A DNA stretch of 64,000 nt from Deltaproteobacteria bacterium (GTDB lineage: Bacteria; Desulfobacterota; Binatia; Bin18): contig VGTJ01000003.1 of assembly GCA_016874775.1 (NCBI GenBank), positions 1 to 64,000 of the forward strand, read 5' to 3'. Shown piece after piece: positions 1-7,944 of this stretch. Position numbers and translations under genes: made by a program. The notes beneath the pieces are model-generated. The model made no database searches. It was not told where the DNA came from and saw nothing but the letters and a program-made list of their open reading frames with translations. Each line of letters starts with the position of its first letter. The stretch's first letter is position 1.

Positions 1-1
1 C

Positions 2-106
2 GGCAAGGAAGTGACGAAAGAAGAACTGGCCACCCTGAAGTTGAAACCACAGGCCTTTCATGGAGAGTGGAATTATTCCTTACTCCCTCGAGCTCACAGT
101 TGTTAA
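2..106 (+). CDS. ISAzo13-type transposase, C-terminal end (partial at window edge)
   Basis: The window opens inside a reading frame of 34 codons plus TAA. It contains GKEVTKEELATLKL and FHGEWNYSLLPR, which match the usual C-terminal ending of ISAzo13-family (Rhodopirellula-type DDE) transposases, where an FHGEWNY-like motif closes the protein. The body of the element lies left of the window, so completeness cannot be judged. The IS right end should lie within a few tens of bases after the stop, because a minus-strand acetyltransferase gene becomes recognisable from about position 127 onward and is cut there. Identification rests on a short tail only. Confidence 0.65.
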   Translation, partial: GKEVTKEELATLKLKPQAFHGEWNYSLLPRAHSC

Positions 107-119
107 AGTTATTTTTTCT

Positions 120-488
120 AAAATCCTTACGACTGATCGTGGACCGAGTCTTGGAAGAAAACTTCTTCTGATAGCTATCGAAGGAGAGTGTGAGATCAAT
201 ATAGAAGTGCTGATATTGCAGGGGAACATAGCAAACATATCCATCTTGTTGACGCAGGTTGGGGATATCACAGGTCACTGGCAGTGCACGGATCATAAAT
301 CCTTGACTTCCATCCATCAGTGTATCAACGGGAAGCGAGGGAGATGCCTGCGGTGGCAATTGATCTGTAAGGAGCACCGATCGACACTGCAGTTGAAGCG
401 GGATGGTCAGGAGTGTCCAATCACTCAGCTGATATTTGAACGGGACAGGGCGTAAATCCCAGCTATGCATTGGTAATTCCTGAGGCAT
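120..488 (-). pseudogene. GNAT/FemAB-like N-acetyltransferase, N-terminal part truncated by IS insertion
   Basis: An ATG at 488 preceded by GGAAAGGAAGCG opens a frame with no stop down to the window edge. About 120 codons look genuine and end in a typical acetyltransferase (FemAB/BioF2-type) stretch: YVPLQYQHFYIDLTLSF followed by SSKTRSTISRK, equivalent to the common FSSKTR...RRK motif. Beyond this the frame runs into the 3' end of the ISAzo13-type transposase and similarity is lost. The catalytic GNAT core that should follow is absent, so the gene is very probably inactive. The exact junction (about 107-127) needs the element's terminal repeat to be known. A TAG lies in frame upstream of the ATG, which supports this start. 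Confidence 0.62.
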
Positions 489-811
489 CGCTTCCTTTCC
501 AGGGAACAATAACAAGGGATTGAATTTCCCTTGTCGGTACTATGAAAATTCTAGCGAGTCTAGAGTAAATTTCCAATAGTGATCCTGTATAACAATCTGA
601 ATGTGACATGACAAACACACGTTGCGCCCCTTGCTCGGGATGCTAGTAAAGTGTCTCATCAGGAGGCTGGTGGGCAATGCCAACCCTCCAAGAAGGTCCT
701 ACTCACTGCTCACGTATTTGCCAGACACAATACTAGTGGTCCATACTTCAAGCCCACCCGTATCCAAGAGTTCAGTAACAAGCATCCTCGCTGTTCTACG
801 CCGGCTGAGCA
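489..811. other. intergenic stretch without a supported gene
   Basis: No intact gene is visible between the truncated acetyltransferase and the HAD gene. A minus-strand mini-frame at 699-785 (LVTELLDTGGLEVW) vaguely resembles the start of a family-4 glycosyltransferase but stops after 28 codons. Around 666-690 there is a GGTGGGCAATGCC half-palindrome related to the repeat at 30421-30495. Confidence 0.5.
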
Positions 812-1480
812 CTAAGAGTTAATAGCGAAACACCGACGACAAAATATGCTTTTCCAGCACTGCACAAAGCTATCAACCACACAATCTGCACTGCACAAGT
901 GCTTTCGTTCATAGGTTGTCGTTAGCGCGACACACAGCATACCTGCCCGTTTGGCCGCTTCAACTCCTAAAGGCGAGTCTTCAATAACGACGCATTCTTC
1001 AACCGCAGAGTGAAGTTGTCTCGCCGCATGAAGAAAAATATCCGGTTGTGGTTTTCCTTTTCCTCGTACTTCGTCGATAAAAAACATCTTTTCAGCAAAA
1101 AAAGCTCGCAAATCTAAAGCATTTTCTACAGTTTGAAATAATGAACGGTCCATCGCTGTCGCAATACAGACTTTATAGTTTTTCGTGACCAACGCGAAAA
1201 AATCGGTAAATCCAGCAATGAAATTCACGCCAGTCGCTAACGCTGCTTTTACAATCGCCAAACGTTCTTGCGCTAATTTCTCTGGATCACCTGGAAACCC
1301 ATATAACGCCTGCATAACGCGAACACCTTCAACGAGTGATTGTCCGGTGAGTAACGGTTTCAGTTGCTCTCGTTGATAGCGAATTCCTCGACGTCGCAGA
1401 AACTCAACCTGGGCTTGATCCCACACCGCTTCAGTATCCAGAACGACGCCTTCGGCGTCAAAGATTATCGTGGTGATCAT
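812..1480 (-). CDS. HAD-superfamily hydrolase (beta-phosphoglucomutase/phosphatase-like)
   Basis: Encodes 222 residues, typical for HAD subfamily IA with an alpha-helical cap (cap roughly residues 16-90). Motif I is FDAEGVVLDTE with nucleophile Asp8; motif II is IATAMD around Thr108; the motif III lysine is Lys143 in GKGKPQPD; motif IV is VIEDSPLGV (Glu167, Asp168). These enzymes hydrolyse or transfer phosphate on small metabolites in the cytoplasm; the substrate cannot be told. Odd: the usual second Asp of motif I (DxD) is Glu10, which may alter catalysis. It stands alone, followed by a repeat tract and a luciferase-like gene on the same strand. Confidence 0.85.
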   Translation of the reverse strand: MITTIIFDAEGVVLDTEAVWDQAQVEFLRRRGIRYQREQLKPLLTGQSLVEGVRVMQALYGFPGDPEKLAQERLAIVKAALATGVNFIAGFTDFFALVTKNYKVCIATAMDRSLFQTVENALDLRAFFAEKMFFIDEVRGKGKPQPDIFLHAARQLHSAVEECVVIEDSPLGVEAAKRAGMLCVALTTTYERKHLCSADCVVDSFVQCWKSIFCRRCFAINS

Positions 1481-1497
1481 AAAGGTCGGGAACCGGT

Positions 1498-1583
1498 CGC
1501 CAGTTGTCAGCGAAAACAGTTGTCAGTCATCTGTGATCAGTTTTCAGCAACGAGGACTGACAACTCACAACTGATAACTGATC
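1498..1583. repeat. intergenic CAGTTGTCAG-word repeat tract
   Basis: A gene-free stretch built from variations of CAGTTGTCAG, TCAGTCATC, GATCAGTTTTCAG and ACAACTGATAACTGATC in both orientations. Similar word-like tracts occur near 30992-31150 and 35589-35712. It fills the gap between two same-strand genes and has no coding character. Confidence 0.55.
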
Positions 1584-1584
1584 G

Positions 1585-2598
1585 CTATGAGGTGAACGTC
1601 TCGACTATCAATCGATGATTCTCCATGACGCGATCAGCCTTCACCCCTGCGGTTGGCGTGTAGAGAATTGGTAAGTCCAACAACCCGTCCCATTTCTTGA
1701 TTTGTTCCCGACATTCATCCGGTGTCCCAGCAACTGCAATCTGTTCAACCATATCATCAGAGACAGCCTCAGCCATCTTCGGTAGGTTGAAGGTCTTAAA
1801 GTGTTCCCAAATCGACAGCTTCTGCTTCTCCCAACCATGAATGTTGAGAATCTCTTCATAGGATTTAACGGAAGCATAGAACGCGATCTGATTTTTTGCG
1901 TCACGGATCGCCTGATCTCGGTTGTGACTGATCGAAGTAATGAGCAAAGAAGTGACATCAACACCTTTGACTGCACGGCCTGCCCGTTTTGCTCCGATCT
2001 CAAGATTTGGCTTAATAAACTCGGCAATATACTTGCGACTATACAGTGGATGACCGACGAGTCCGTCAGCAACTTCTCCAGTAGTTCGCAACATCCCCTT
2101 TTGTACACCAGCGAGATACAACGGAATTCGATCACGCACAGCGTACGGACGGCTAAAGGCTGGAATGTTGATCCGATAGAATTCCCCCTCGAATCGAACG
2201 CCCATGCCTTTGTGAGACGCCCAGATTTTTCTGATCAACGCCACACACTCTTTCATCTTCGCCGCTGAGCGTGGTTCAAATGCCTGGCCGTACCAGCCCT
2301 CATTCATCGACTTGGTTCCGCTACCCAAGCCAAGAACCATGCGCCCTCCAGACATTTCATCGAGATCCATCGCACCGGTGGCATTGAGCACCGGATTGCG
2401 CATGTACGCATACGCAATGCCAGTAGCGATTTTGACTCGCTTCGTGTTTTGCGCCACAGCGGCGAGGGTCACAAGACCATTGCGATTAAAGAATTCCCCA
2501 TTCCACACCGAATCGAAACCAGCCTCGTCCGCTAGCTTCGCGATCTCAACCATATCTCTAATCGTCGGAGTAAACAGGGCAATTGCTCGACGTGACAT
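1585..2598 (-). CDS. LLM-class flavin/F420-dependent oxidoreductase
   Basis: A 337-residue luciferase-like monooxygenase-family protein. Visible family features are the N-terminal AKLADEAGFDSVWNGEFF, TKRVKIATGIAYAYMRNP (residues about 53-70), the SGGRMVLGLGSG segment near 85-96 and the C-terminal AGTPDECREQI that closes the TIM barrel. Such proteins use FMN or coenzyme F420 to oxidise or monooxygenate small substrates; the sequence alone does not decide the cofactor, though the layout resembles F420-dependent methylene-H4MPT-reductase-like proteins. ATG start at 2598 with GGGGGCC upstream. Confidence 0.85.
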   Translation of the reverse strand: MSRRAIALFTPTIRDMVEIAKLADEAGFDSVWNGEFFNRNGLVTLAAVAQNTKRVKIATGIAYAYMRNPVLNATGAMDLDEMSGGRMVLGLGSGTKSMNEGWYGQAFEPRSAAKMKECVALIRKIWASHKGMGVRFEGEFYRINIPAFSRPYAVRDRIPLYLAGVQKGMLRTTGEVADGLVGHPLYSRKYIAEFIKPNLEIGAKRAGRAVKGVDVTSLLITSISHNRDQAIRDAKNQIAFYASVKSYEEILNIHGWEKQKLSIWEHFKTFNLPKMAEAVSDDMVEQIAVAGTPDECREQIKKWDGLLDLPILYTPTAGVKADRVMENHRLIVETFTS

Positions 2599-2633
2599 AG
2601 GCCCCCTTATCTAGACGTAGAATAGACGACACA

Positions 2634-3230
2634 TTAACGACTAAAGAACCGACCTAACATCCCTGCAAGCTGAGGGAGGTCGTCGATAACACTTCCATCG
2701 CCGTCAAGGTCGAGGATGCGAGTAAGCCCACCAAACCCCGGAGCAGCTTGTTCCATGCGAGAGCGTTCACCACCGAGAACGTTTGCTAACCCTCCGCCAT
2801 CAAGGCCCTGCTGCCGCTGCATACGGCCCAGCGCTCCCATCACCAGTGGTGCTAAAATCGACAGCAGACTGCCGGCGGAACCAATGTTCATACCGGTCGA
2901 ACGGCTCAGAATATTCGACATCGCGTCTGTTTTTCCACCAAAGATATGACCGAGAATACTAGCACCGGCTCCCAAGCTCCCAGCATTCCCTCCAAGGAAC
3001 CCCATGAGATTATCAAGGATGCCGCCATCGTGATCCCGAGATAATGCAGAAGCTAATGCGTCAGCCCCTTGTTGGTTTGCCGAGTTGCGCGCCAGCCCAC
3101 CCAAAAGCATCGGTAATGCCGCCGAGATTGCGTTGCTGGCAGTTCCTTCATCAACGCCCAATTGGCGTCTAATCTGTTGGACCGCATCGGCACCGAGTTG
3201 TTGATTCAGCATATCGAGGATGGACGACAT
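2634..3230 (-). CDS. DUF937 (YidB-like) protein with an EF-hand-like calcium loop
   Basis: 198 residues from the ATG at 3230, chosen because AGGAGG sits 4 bases upstream; an earlier in-frame ATG at 3257 lacks such a site. The protein begins MSSILDMLNQQLGADAVQQI and continues with repeated small-residue helices (ISAALPMLLGGLAR), the signature of DUF937/YidB proteins of unknown function. The C-terminus carries LDLDGDGSVIDDL, a DxDGDGS calcium loop as in EF-hand/dockerin motifs, followed by LAGMLGRFF. No signal peptide is seen. Known members are abundant soluble proteins; no role can be assigned. Confidence 0.8.
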   Translation of the reverse strand: MSSILDMLNQQLGADAVQQIRRQLGVDEGTASNAISAALPMLLGGLARNSANQQGADALASALSRDHDGGILDNLMGFLGGNAGSLGAGASILGHIFGGKTDAMSNILSRSTGMNIGSAGSLLSILAPLVMGALGRMQRQQGLDGGGLANVLGGERSRMEQAAPGFGGLTRILDLDGDGSVIDDLPQLAGMLGRFFSR

Positions 3231-3435
3231 ACGACCTCCTGGAAAAAATTTCTTCAAATCCGCTTACGCAACGTGAGACAATAGACTGAAATTCACATGG
3301 AGTCCATGATAAATATTCTCGACTCACGAACCCTCTCGTTACGGTCACATCACGGTCACATCTCCTGGATTTTAAAAACGACAAGACAAAAATTATCGGA
3401 CATTAAAGAAAAAAAAGGCTCTCCCCTTGCTTTCA

Positions 3436-4188
3436 CTATTCCATCACTTGCCCACCACACACAGGTAGATAGTGGCCAGTCACAAAACTTCCCAGCTCCG
3501 AAGCAAAAAACAGAGCCGCGTGCGCCGTATCTTCAACGGTACCAGTGCGGCGTAGCGGAATCTGTTTTTCATGTCGTTCCTGAGCTTCCACAGTAAGCAT
3601 TGCCTTCACTTCCTCAGTCAGGGTAAGCCCTGGAGAAACGATATTCACCGTAATGTTGTGCTGTCCAACTTCAACCGCCAGATTACGGGTGAAGCCGATC
3701 ATCGCGGTCTTTGCAGCAGTGTACCCATGATAGGTTAATGCCGGCTGATGAATCCCAATGGTATTGACGCTGATAATACGTCCCCAGCGCCGGGCTTTCA
3801 TCCCCGGAAGCACGGCTTGGCTACACAAGACCGCAGCCTTTAAAGTTGTGTCGATTTGTTCTTGCCATTCGCTCCATGCCATCTCGACAAAACTCTTGCG
3901 CGGAATCGCAGCCGCATAGTTACTCACCAGGATGTCGACTTTTCCAAAAGCGTCTTCAGCTTTCTTAACCATATCGCTGACCTGTTGCTCGTCGGTGATG
4001 TCAGCATGAACAAAAAGGGCTTTCCCGCCTGTACTGTGAATTTCGTCAAGCACCTTTTGTGGATTACCTTCATCCTTTACTTGATTCAGCACTATCTGTG
4101 CACCTTCACGCGCAAAGACGCGGGCAATCCCTGCCCCACTGCCACGTACCGATCCGGTAATGAGTACAACTCTATTGGCTAAGAGCAT
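3436..4188 (-). CDS. SDR-family oxidoreductase with variant active site
   Basis: 250-residue classical short-chain dehydrogenase/reductase. The N-terminal nucleotide loop reads TGSVRGSGAG (11-20), the usual NNAG is replaced by SNYAAA (89-94), and the catalytic pair is Tyr156 and Lys160 in YTAAK. The conserved Ser expected 13 residues before the Tyr is Thr143. C-terminal VTGHYLPVCGGQVME is typical. It should reduce or oxidise a keto/hydroxy substrate with NAD(P)H, perhaps a 3-oxoacyl-thioester. It precedes (in the 5' to 3' minus direction it follows) an acyl-CoA dehydrogenase, which would suit a fatty-acid-type pathway. Confidence 0.85.
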   Translation of the reverse strand: MLLANRVVLITGSVRGSGAGIARVFAREGAQIVLNQVKDEGNPQKVLDEIHSTGGKALFVHADITDEQQVSDMVKKAEDAFGKVDILVSNYAAAIPRKSFVEMAWSEWQEQIDTTLKAAVLCSQAVLPGMKARRWGRIISVNTIGIHQPALTYHGYTAAKTAMIGFTRNLAVEVGQHNITVNIVSPGLTLTEEVKAMLTVEAQERHEKQIPLRRTGTVEDTAHAALFFASELGSFVTGHYLPVCGGQVME

Positions 4189-4232
4189 GACCGCATTCCT
4201 TTATTTTTGTCTCCGCCCCTTCCAGCACTTCC

Positions 4233-5384
4233 CTATCCCGCCTGTAATCCCAACCCGCGAATTGCCATGATATTGCGCAGGACATTACTCGTACCGCCCT
4301 GAATGGTGTACGCAGGGGCGTAGAGGTACTCACGCGCAGCGCGACCAGCTAAGCGTGCCGCAGGAGAGCCAGGGAGCAACAGCGAGTAGTCTCCAAGAAG
4401 ACTACATACAGTCTGGGCGATACGTTGCTCAACTTCGGTGCAGAAGCATTTTGCCATTGCCGCCTCGTGGTTCGGCGCGTGGCCTTGGGTTAACAACCAG
4501 GCGACTTTGTACACCATGAAGCGTCCCATATCGAGTTCTATCTGCATTTGCGCCAGTTGGTTACGCACGAGAGGATCTTTTGCCAGCCCGGTCTCTTGTG
4601 CATACTTCACCGTATCGCGAAATAACGGATAGTTACTCAACAACCGCTCGATACCACTCCGTTCATAATCCAATTGTGAGGCAATCTGATACCAACCTCG
4701 GTTTTTCTCACCGATCAGCCACCGTTTTTCTACTTTCGCGTTATCAAAGAACACCTCATTAAAGTGATGTTCTCCAGTAATATCGACCAGTGGCCGCACC
4801 GTCACTCCTGGTGTTTTCATATCCACCAAGAATTCACTAATGCCTTTATGCTTCGGCGCCTCGAGATCTGTCCGGGCAACGAGGTACGCATAATCAGCGA
4901 CATGAGCAAAACTGGTCCAGATTTTTTGTCCGTTGAGGATGAAATGATCACCCTCTTCTATCGCTTTGGTGCGGAGCGAAGCTAGATCTGAACCTGATCC
5001 TGGTTCACTCATACCGAGGCAGAAGACGATCTCTCCTCTTGTGACACGTGGTAGGATCTCCATCTTTTGCTCTTCGCTGCCGTAGGCCAACAAGGCTGGG
5101 CCGACTTGTCGATCGCCTAACCAATGAGCAGCAACCGGTGCGCCAGCTCGCAGCAGTTCCTCTGTCAGGACCAGTCGATCAAGGTAGGAACGTTCTTGAC
5201 CTCCATATTTTTTTGGCCAGGTCAGTCCGATCCACCCTCGTGCCCCAAGTCTACGAGAGAACTCAGGAGAGTATCCCACAATCCAACCATCTTCAGTCGC
5301 TGAGGTCGCAGTGACTTCTTGGGAAAGGAACTCGCGTATTTCTTTACGAAACGCGTCCTGTTGGGCGGTGAGGGCAAATTCCAT
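4233..5384 (-). CDS. acyl-CoA dehydrogenase family protein
   Basis: 383 residues with the three-part acyl-CoA dehydrogenase fold: N-terminal helical domain (FALTAQQDAFRKEIREFL), central beta domain with CLGMSEPGSGSDLASLRT (FAD/substrate loop) and the C-terminal helical domain ending YTIQGGTSNVLRNIMAIRGLGL. The ATG at 5384 is preferred over the one at 5390 because AGGAG lies six bases ahead of it and would abut the earlier one. These FAD enzymes introduce an alpha,beta double bond into acyl-CoA and pass electrons to ETF. The adjacent SDR on the same strand, 44 bases downstream, suggests a shared operon. Confidence 0.9.
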   Translation of the reverse strand: MEFALTAQQDAFRKEIREFLSQEVTATSATEDGWIVGYSPEFSRRLGARGWIGLTWPKKYGGQERSYLDRLVLTEELLRAGAPVAAHWLGDRQVGPALLAYGSEEQKMEILPRVTRGEIVFCLGMSEPGSGSDLASLRTKAIEEGDHFILNGQKIWTSFAHVADYAYLVARTDLEAPKHKGISEFLVDMKTPGVTVRPLVDITGEHHFNEVFFDNAKVEKRWLIGEKNRGWYQIASQLDYERSGIERLLSNYPLFRDTVKYAQETGLAKDPLVRNQLAQMQIELDMGRFMVYKVAWLLTQGHAPNHEAAMAKCFCTEVEQRIAQTVCSLLGDYSLLLPGSPAARLAGRAAREYLYAPAYTIQGGTSNVLRNIMAIRGLGLQAG

Positions 5385-5514
5385 GGTCATCTCCTGTTTG
5401 CGGTAGCATTGTTGGCCTTTTGTCTACCACAAGCAGAAGAGAGAAGAAAACCCGTTGTTGGCGATTTTGCAATCGCATGCGCAGGGCAGCAGAAACCATG
5501 TGGCAGGTTGCTTC

Positions 5515-6372
5515 TTAATGAAGCACAACCTTCTGGTTTTTGGACTCCCCCTTATTCGCCTTAAACGCAACGACCAGCGTGCCTACGCTGGCCACCTGTG
5601 CGAGCCAGCGAAACGCTGGGACAGTCCGAATTCCTTGAACGATCAGTTTGGTCAGTGATCCCTTTCCTTCAGTATCGATGACATCAAATCGATCCAGGCA
5701 AAGATCAAATCCCATCCTTTTCATGTCATCACGTAACATGTAGTAGCTAAACCAATTCACGGCTGGATAATGAGTATAGTTCGCTAAATGCGGATGGGTC
5801 GTCACCGCGAGGTGTTCACAATACTTTTTCACCTTGCGAGGATACCAACTATACAGAGGTAGTCGAAATTCTTCCTGCATGGGACACAACTTATTACTTG
5901 TTGTCACCAACAGGACACCACCAGGGCGCAAGACACGCGCGCATTCTTTCAGGCACGCCTCCCACGCTGGGACATGCTCCAAAAGCTCCACGGCTAGACA
6001 GACATCCATTGTTTCAGCTGCCCAGGGGAGTGCTGTGCCGGAGCCAATACAGTAGTCAACACCGTATCCGCCGGCGAGAGCATCTTCTTTTGCAAGCCGG
6101 ACGAGCCCAGGATCGATATCCATCCCTCGAATATGGCGATGGCCATGCTGCGCCCAGACAAGACATTGATTCCCAGCACCACACCCGATATCAGCAATCT
6201 TAAGGTCTGCGAGTTCATCAGGTCGCCGGTTGAGGATGCGAATGAGCATATCTCGGAGTGAACGGAACCGTTGCAGTGTCTTCGCCGTGCCTTTCGTTCG
6301 GACCTGGGGGTTGAGATAGAAGTCAGACTTGATGCTCTCTTCACTGATATGCTTATCGCCCTCGTACGCCAT
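5515..6372 (-). CDS. class I SAM-dependent methyltransferase
   Basis: 285 residues from the ATG at 6372 (a TTG at 6405 is an alternative start with AAAGGA between the two). The SAM-binding motif I is KIADIGCGAGNQC (about 58-70), followed by the acidic motif IRGMDIDPG and post-motif LAVELLEHVPAWEACLKEC and VLRPGGVLLVTTSN, a standard Methyltransf_11/UbiG-like pattern. The C-terminal half contains a long HYPAVNWFSYYMLRDDMKRMG segment that may hold the acceptor or touch the membrane. The substrate is unknown. It lies between an acyl-CoA dehydrogenase and an alpha/beta hydrolase on the same strand. Confidence 0.82.
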   Translation of the reverse strand: MAYEGDKHISEESIKSDFYLNPQVRTKGTAKTLQRFRSLRDMLIRILNRRPDELADLKIADIGCGAGNQCLVWAQHGHRHIRGMDIDPGLVRLAKEDALAGGYGVDYCIGSGTALPWAAETMDVCLAVELLEHVPAWEACLKECARVLRPGGVLLVTTSNKLCPMQEEFRLPLYSWYPRKVKKYCEHLAVTTHPHLANYTHYPAVNWFSYYMLRDDMKRMGFDLCLDRFDVIDTEGKGSLTKLIVQGIRTVPAFRWLAQVASVGTLVVAFKANKGESKNQKVVLH

Positions 6373-6523
6373 AGCTGCCAGGGTTTCCTTTCTCTTGCTA
6401 GACAATACGCACCGCTACAATCTGTGACCGCACAAACTGCGATCTCCACCTTCAGAGAGGCGTTCTTCAGTAGAGCACAAGAGCGAAATAGAACCAAATT
6501 CGAGCAGAAAAGGCCGGTACACG

Positions 6524-7405
6524 TTACAGATGATCAGCAAACCATTGCTTGATATGCGGCATACTCTGATCAAGCCCCGGTCCAGTAATGATATCACTGT
6601 GCCCAAGCCCGGGAAGAATCACCAGCTTCTTCGGTTCACCTGCCTTGTGAAACATCGAGATGGATTCTTCCATCGATACCCGTTCGTCAGCGTCCCCATG
6701 TAGCCACATGATCGCTCGCGGTGCAATTTTTTCGACAACTGACTCTGGGCGATAGGCAATGAGTGCGTCGCCCGAAGCCAGGGTAATCTCTCTGCTCCAC
6801 TGCGGATACTGATGAAGAATCTTCTCGAACAGAACAGAGGTACTGTCAGGCTCAGGAACGATATCTTTGGCATGAACATACTGCAGCTTCCCCGTCAGCA
6901 CCCGCGCTCGCCGGTCCTCCGCCAACCGCTGCAAGAGTGCCCGCCACTCCCAAAAATGACAAGCATCACGAATCCAGCGGCCACAATCGCCAATACCACA
7001 AACACTCACCGTGGCTTTGACACGATCTTCAACTCCAGCCGCATAACTGACATTCGCGCCTCCCAGACTCACACCAAGTAACCCGATGCGTTCGGGATTC
7101 ACTTCCGGTTGATTCTGCAGAAAAGTAACGGCGTTGCGAATATCCTCAATCTGTCGCATCGGCATGATTTGCCGACGCGGCTCACCGCCACTGGCACCAA
7201 GAAAACGGTAATCAAAGGTTAAGGTGACATAGCCGAGTTTCGCCAGGCGTTGCGCAACCTCTGGCAATAGCACCTCTTTGACTGCAGTGAACCCGTGACA
7301 CATGACAACCCCTGGCCGCTGCTCACCAGGAGCGATGTCAGCGGGCATAAACAGCACGCCTGCCATTGGAACCGTCTCGCTGTAAAACTCGACTGCCTTT
7401 TCCAT
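6524..7405 (-). CDS. alpha/beta hydrolase (dienelactone-hydrolase/acyl-peptidase-like)
   Basis: 293 residues with the full alpha/beta hydrolase triad: nucleophile Ser113 in GVSLGG, acid in WLHGDADERV (Asp238 or Asp240) and His269 in LGHSD. The oxyanion-side motif CHGFT is at 36-40. The absence of a signal peptide suggests a cytoplasmic ester, thioester or peptide hydrolase; the closest architecture is the dienelactone hydrolase/S9-like group. Ten bases separate it from the next gene upstream (DUF1499), so the two are probably co-transcribed. Confidence 0.85.
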   Translation of the reverse strand: MEKAVEFYSETVPMAGVLFMPADIAPGEQRPGVVMCHGFTAVKEVLLPEVAQRLAKLGYVTLTFDYRFLGASGGEPRRQIMPMRQIEDIRNAVTFLQNQPEVNPERIGLLGVSLGGANVSYAAGVEDRVKATVSVCGIGDCGRWIRDACHFWEWRALLQRLAEDRRARVLTGKLQYVHAKDIVPEPDSTSVLFEKILHQYPQWSREITLASGDALIAYRPESVVEKIAPRAIMWLHGDADERVSMEESISMFHKAGEPKKLVILPGLGHSDIITGPGLDQSMPHIKQWFADHL

Positions 7406-7414
7406 CGCCCCCCC

Positions 7415-7921
7415 CTACTGTGTCACCAACGCTTGCTTCGGTACGGTTTCATCCACATACCGCACCAGGTCCATGACATGACGCGTGTTCGCTCCCAAAT
7501 CACCTTTCCCGACGCGTGAAGCCGAGCGAATCCATAGCCAACTCCCACTTGGTTGCGCAGGTTGAATTTGAATGGTTACATCATCTTGGTATTTCCACAC
7601 CTTGGTAGTCACCACTGCACGGATTTCGTGCTTCGTATCATCCATCGCAGTCACCTCCCACTTCAACCCCTGGACCGCACGCCGTGTAACATCGTACAGT
7701 AGCGCTGGTGGTGCTTCGTATCGTCGCAACTTCAGTTCCGGAAAGACCGTATCCGCAGACGTTTCCGCCACATTGGTCGAAAGATAGGTTGAAATTCGCG
7801 GACCAAAACCTGGAGGATCATTGAGCGGCAGACGATTCGAAATGACTCCGGCGACTAACAGCGACACAAAAATCAACGCGAGAAAAAAAACGATTTGCAA
7901 CACGATCCCTACGATACGCAT
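7415..7921 (-). CDS. DUF1499 family membrane-anchored protein
   Basis: 168 residues. A single N-terminal membrane anchor (IVLQIVFFLALIFVSLLVAG, about 5-26) is followed by a soluble DUF1499-type domain recognisable from YDVTRRAVQGLKWEV, HEIRAVVTTKVWKYQDDVTI and the conserved ending GANTRHVMDLVRYVDE. DUF1499 proteins have no firm biochemical function; the placement suggests a periplasm-facing protein tethered to the inner membrane. It sits between an alpha/beta hydrolase and a YyaL-like gene on the same strand. Confidence 0.85.
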   Translation of the reverse strand: MRIVGIVLQIVFFLALIFVSLLVAGVISNRLPLNDPPGFGPRISTYLSTNVAETSADTVFPELKLRRYEAPPALLYDVTRRAVQGLKWEVTAMDDTKHEIRAVVTTKVWKYQDDVTIQIQPAQPSGSWLWIRSASRVGKGDLGANTRHVMDLVRYVDETVPKQALVTQ

Positions 7922-7944
7922 ACCCCTCCCTTCTCTGCAGCTTT

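Noticed and set aside
60-455. Plus-strand frame of 131 codons at the left end
   Set aside because: It is antisense to the acetyltransferase fragment, has no family resemblance, and the minus-strand reading is clearly protein-like.
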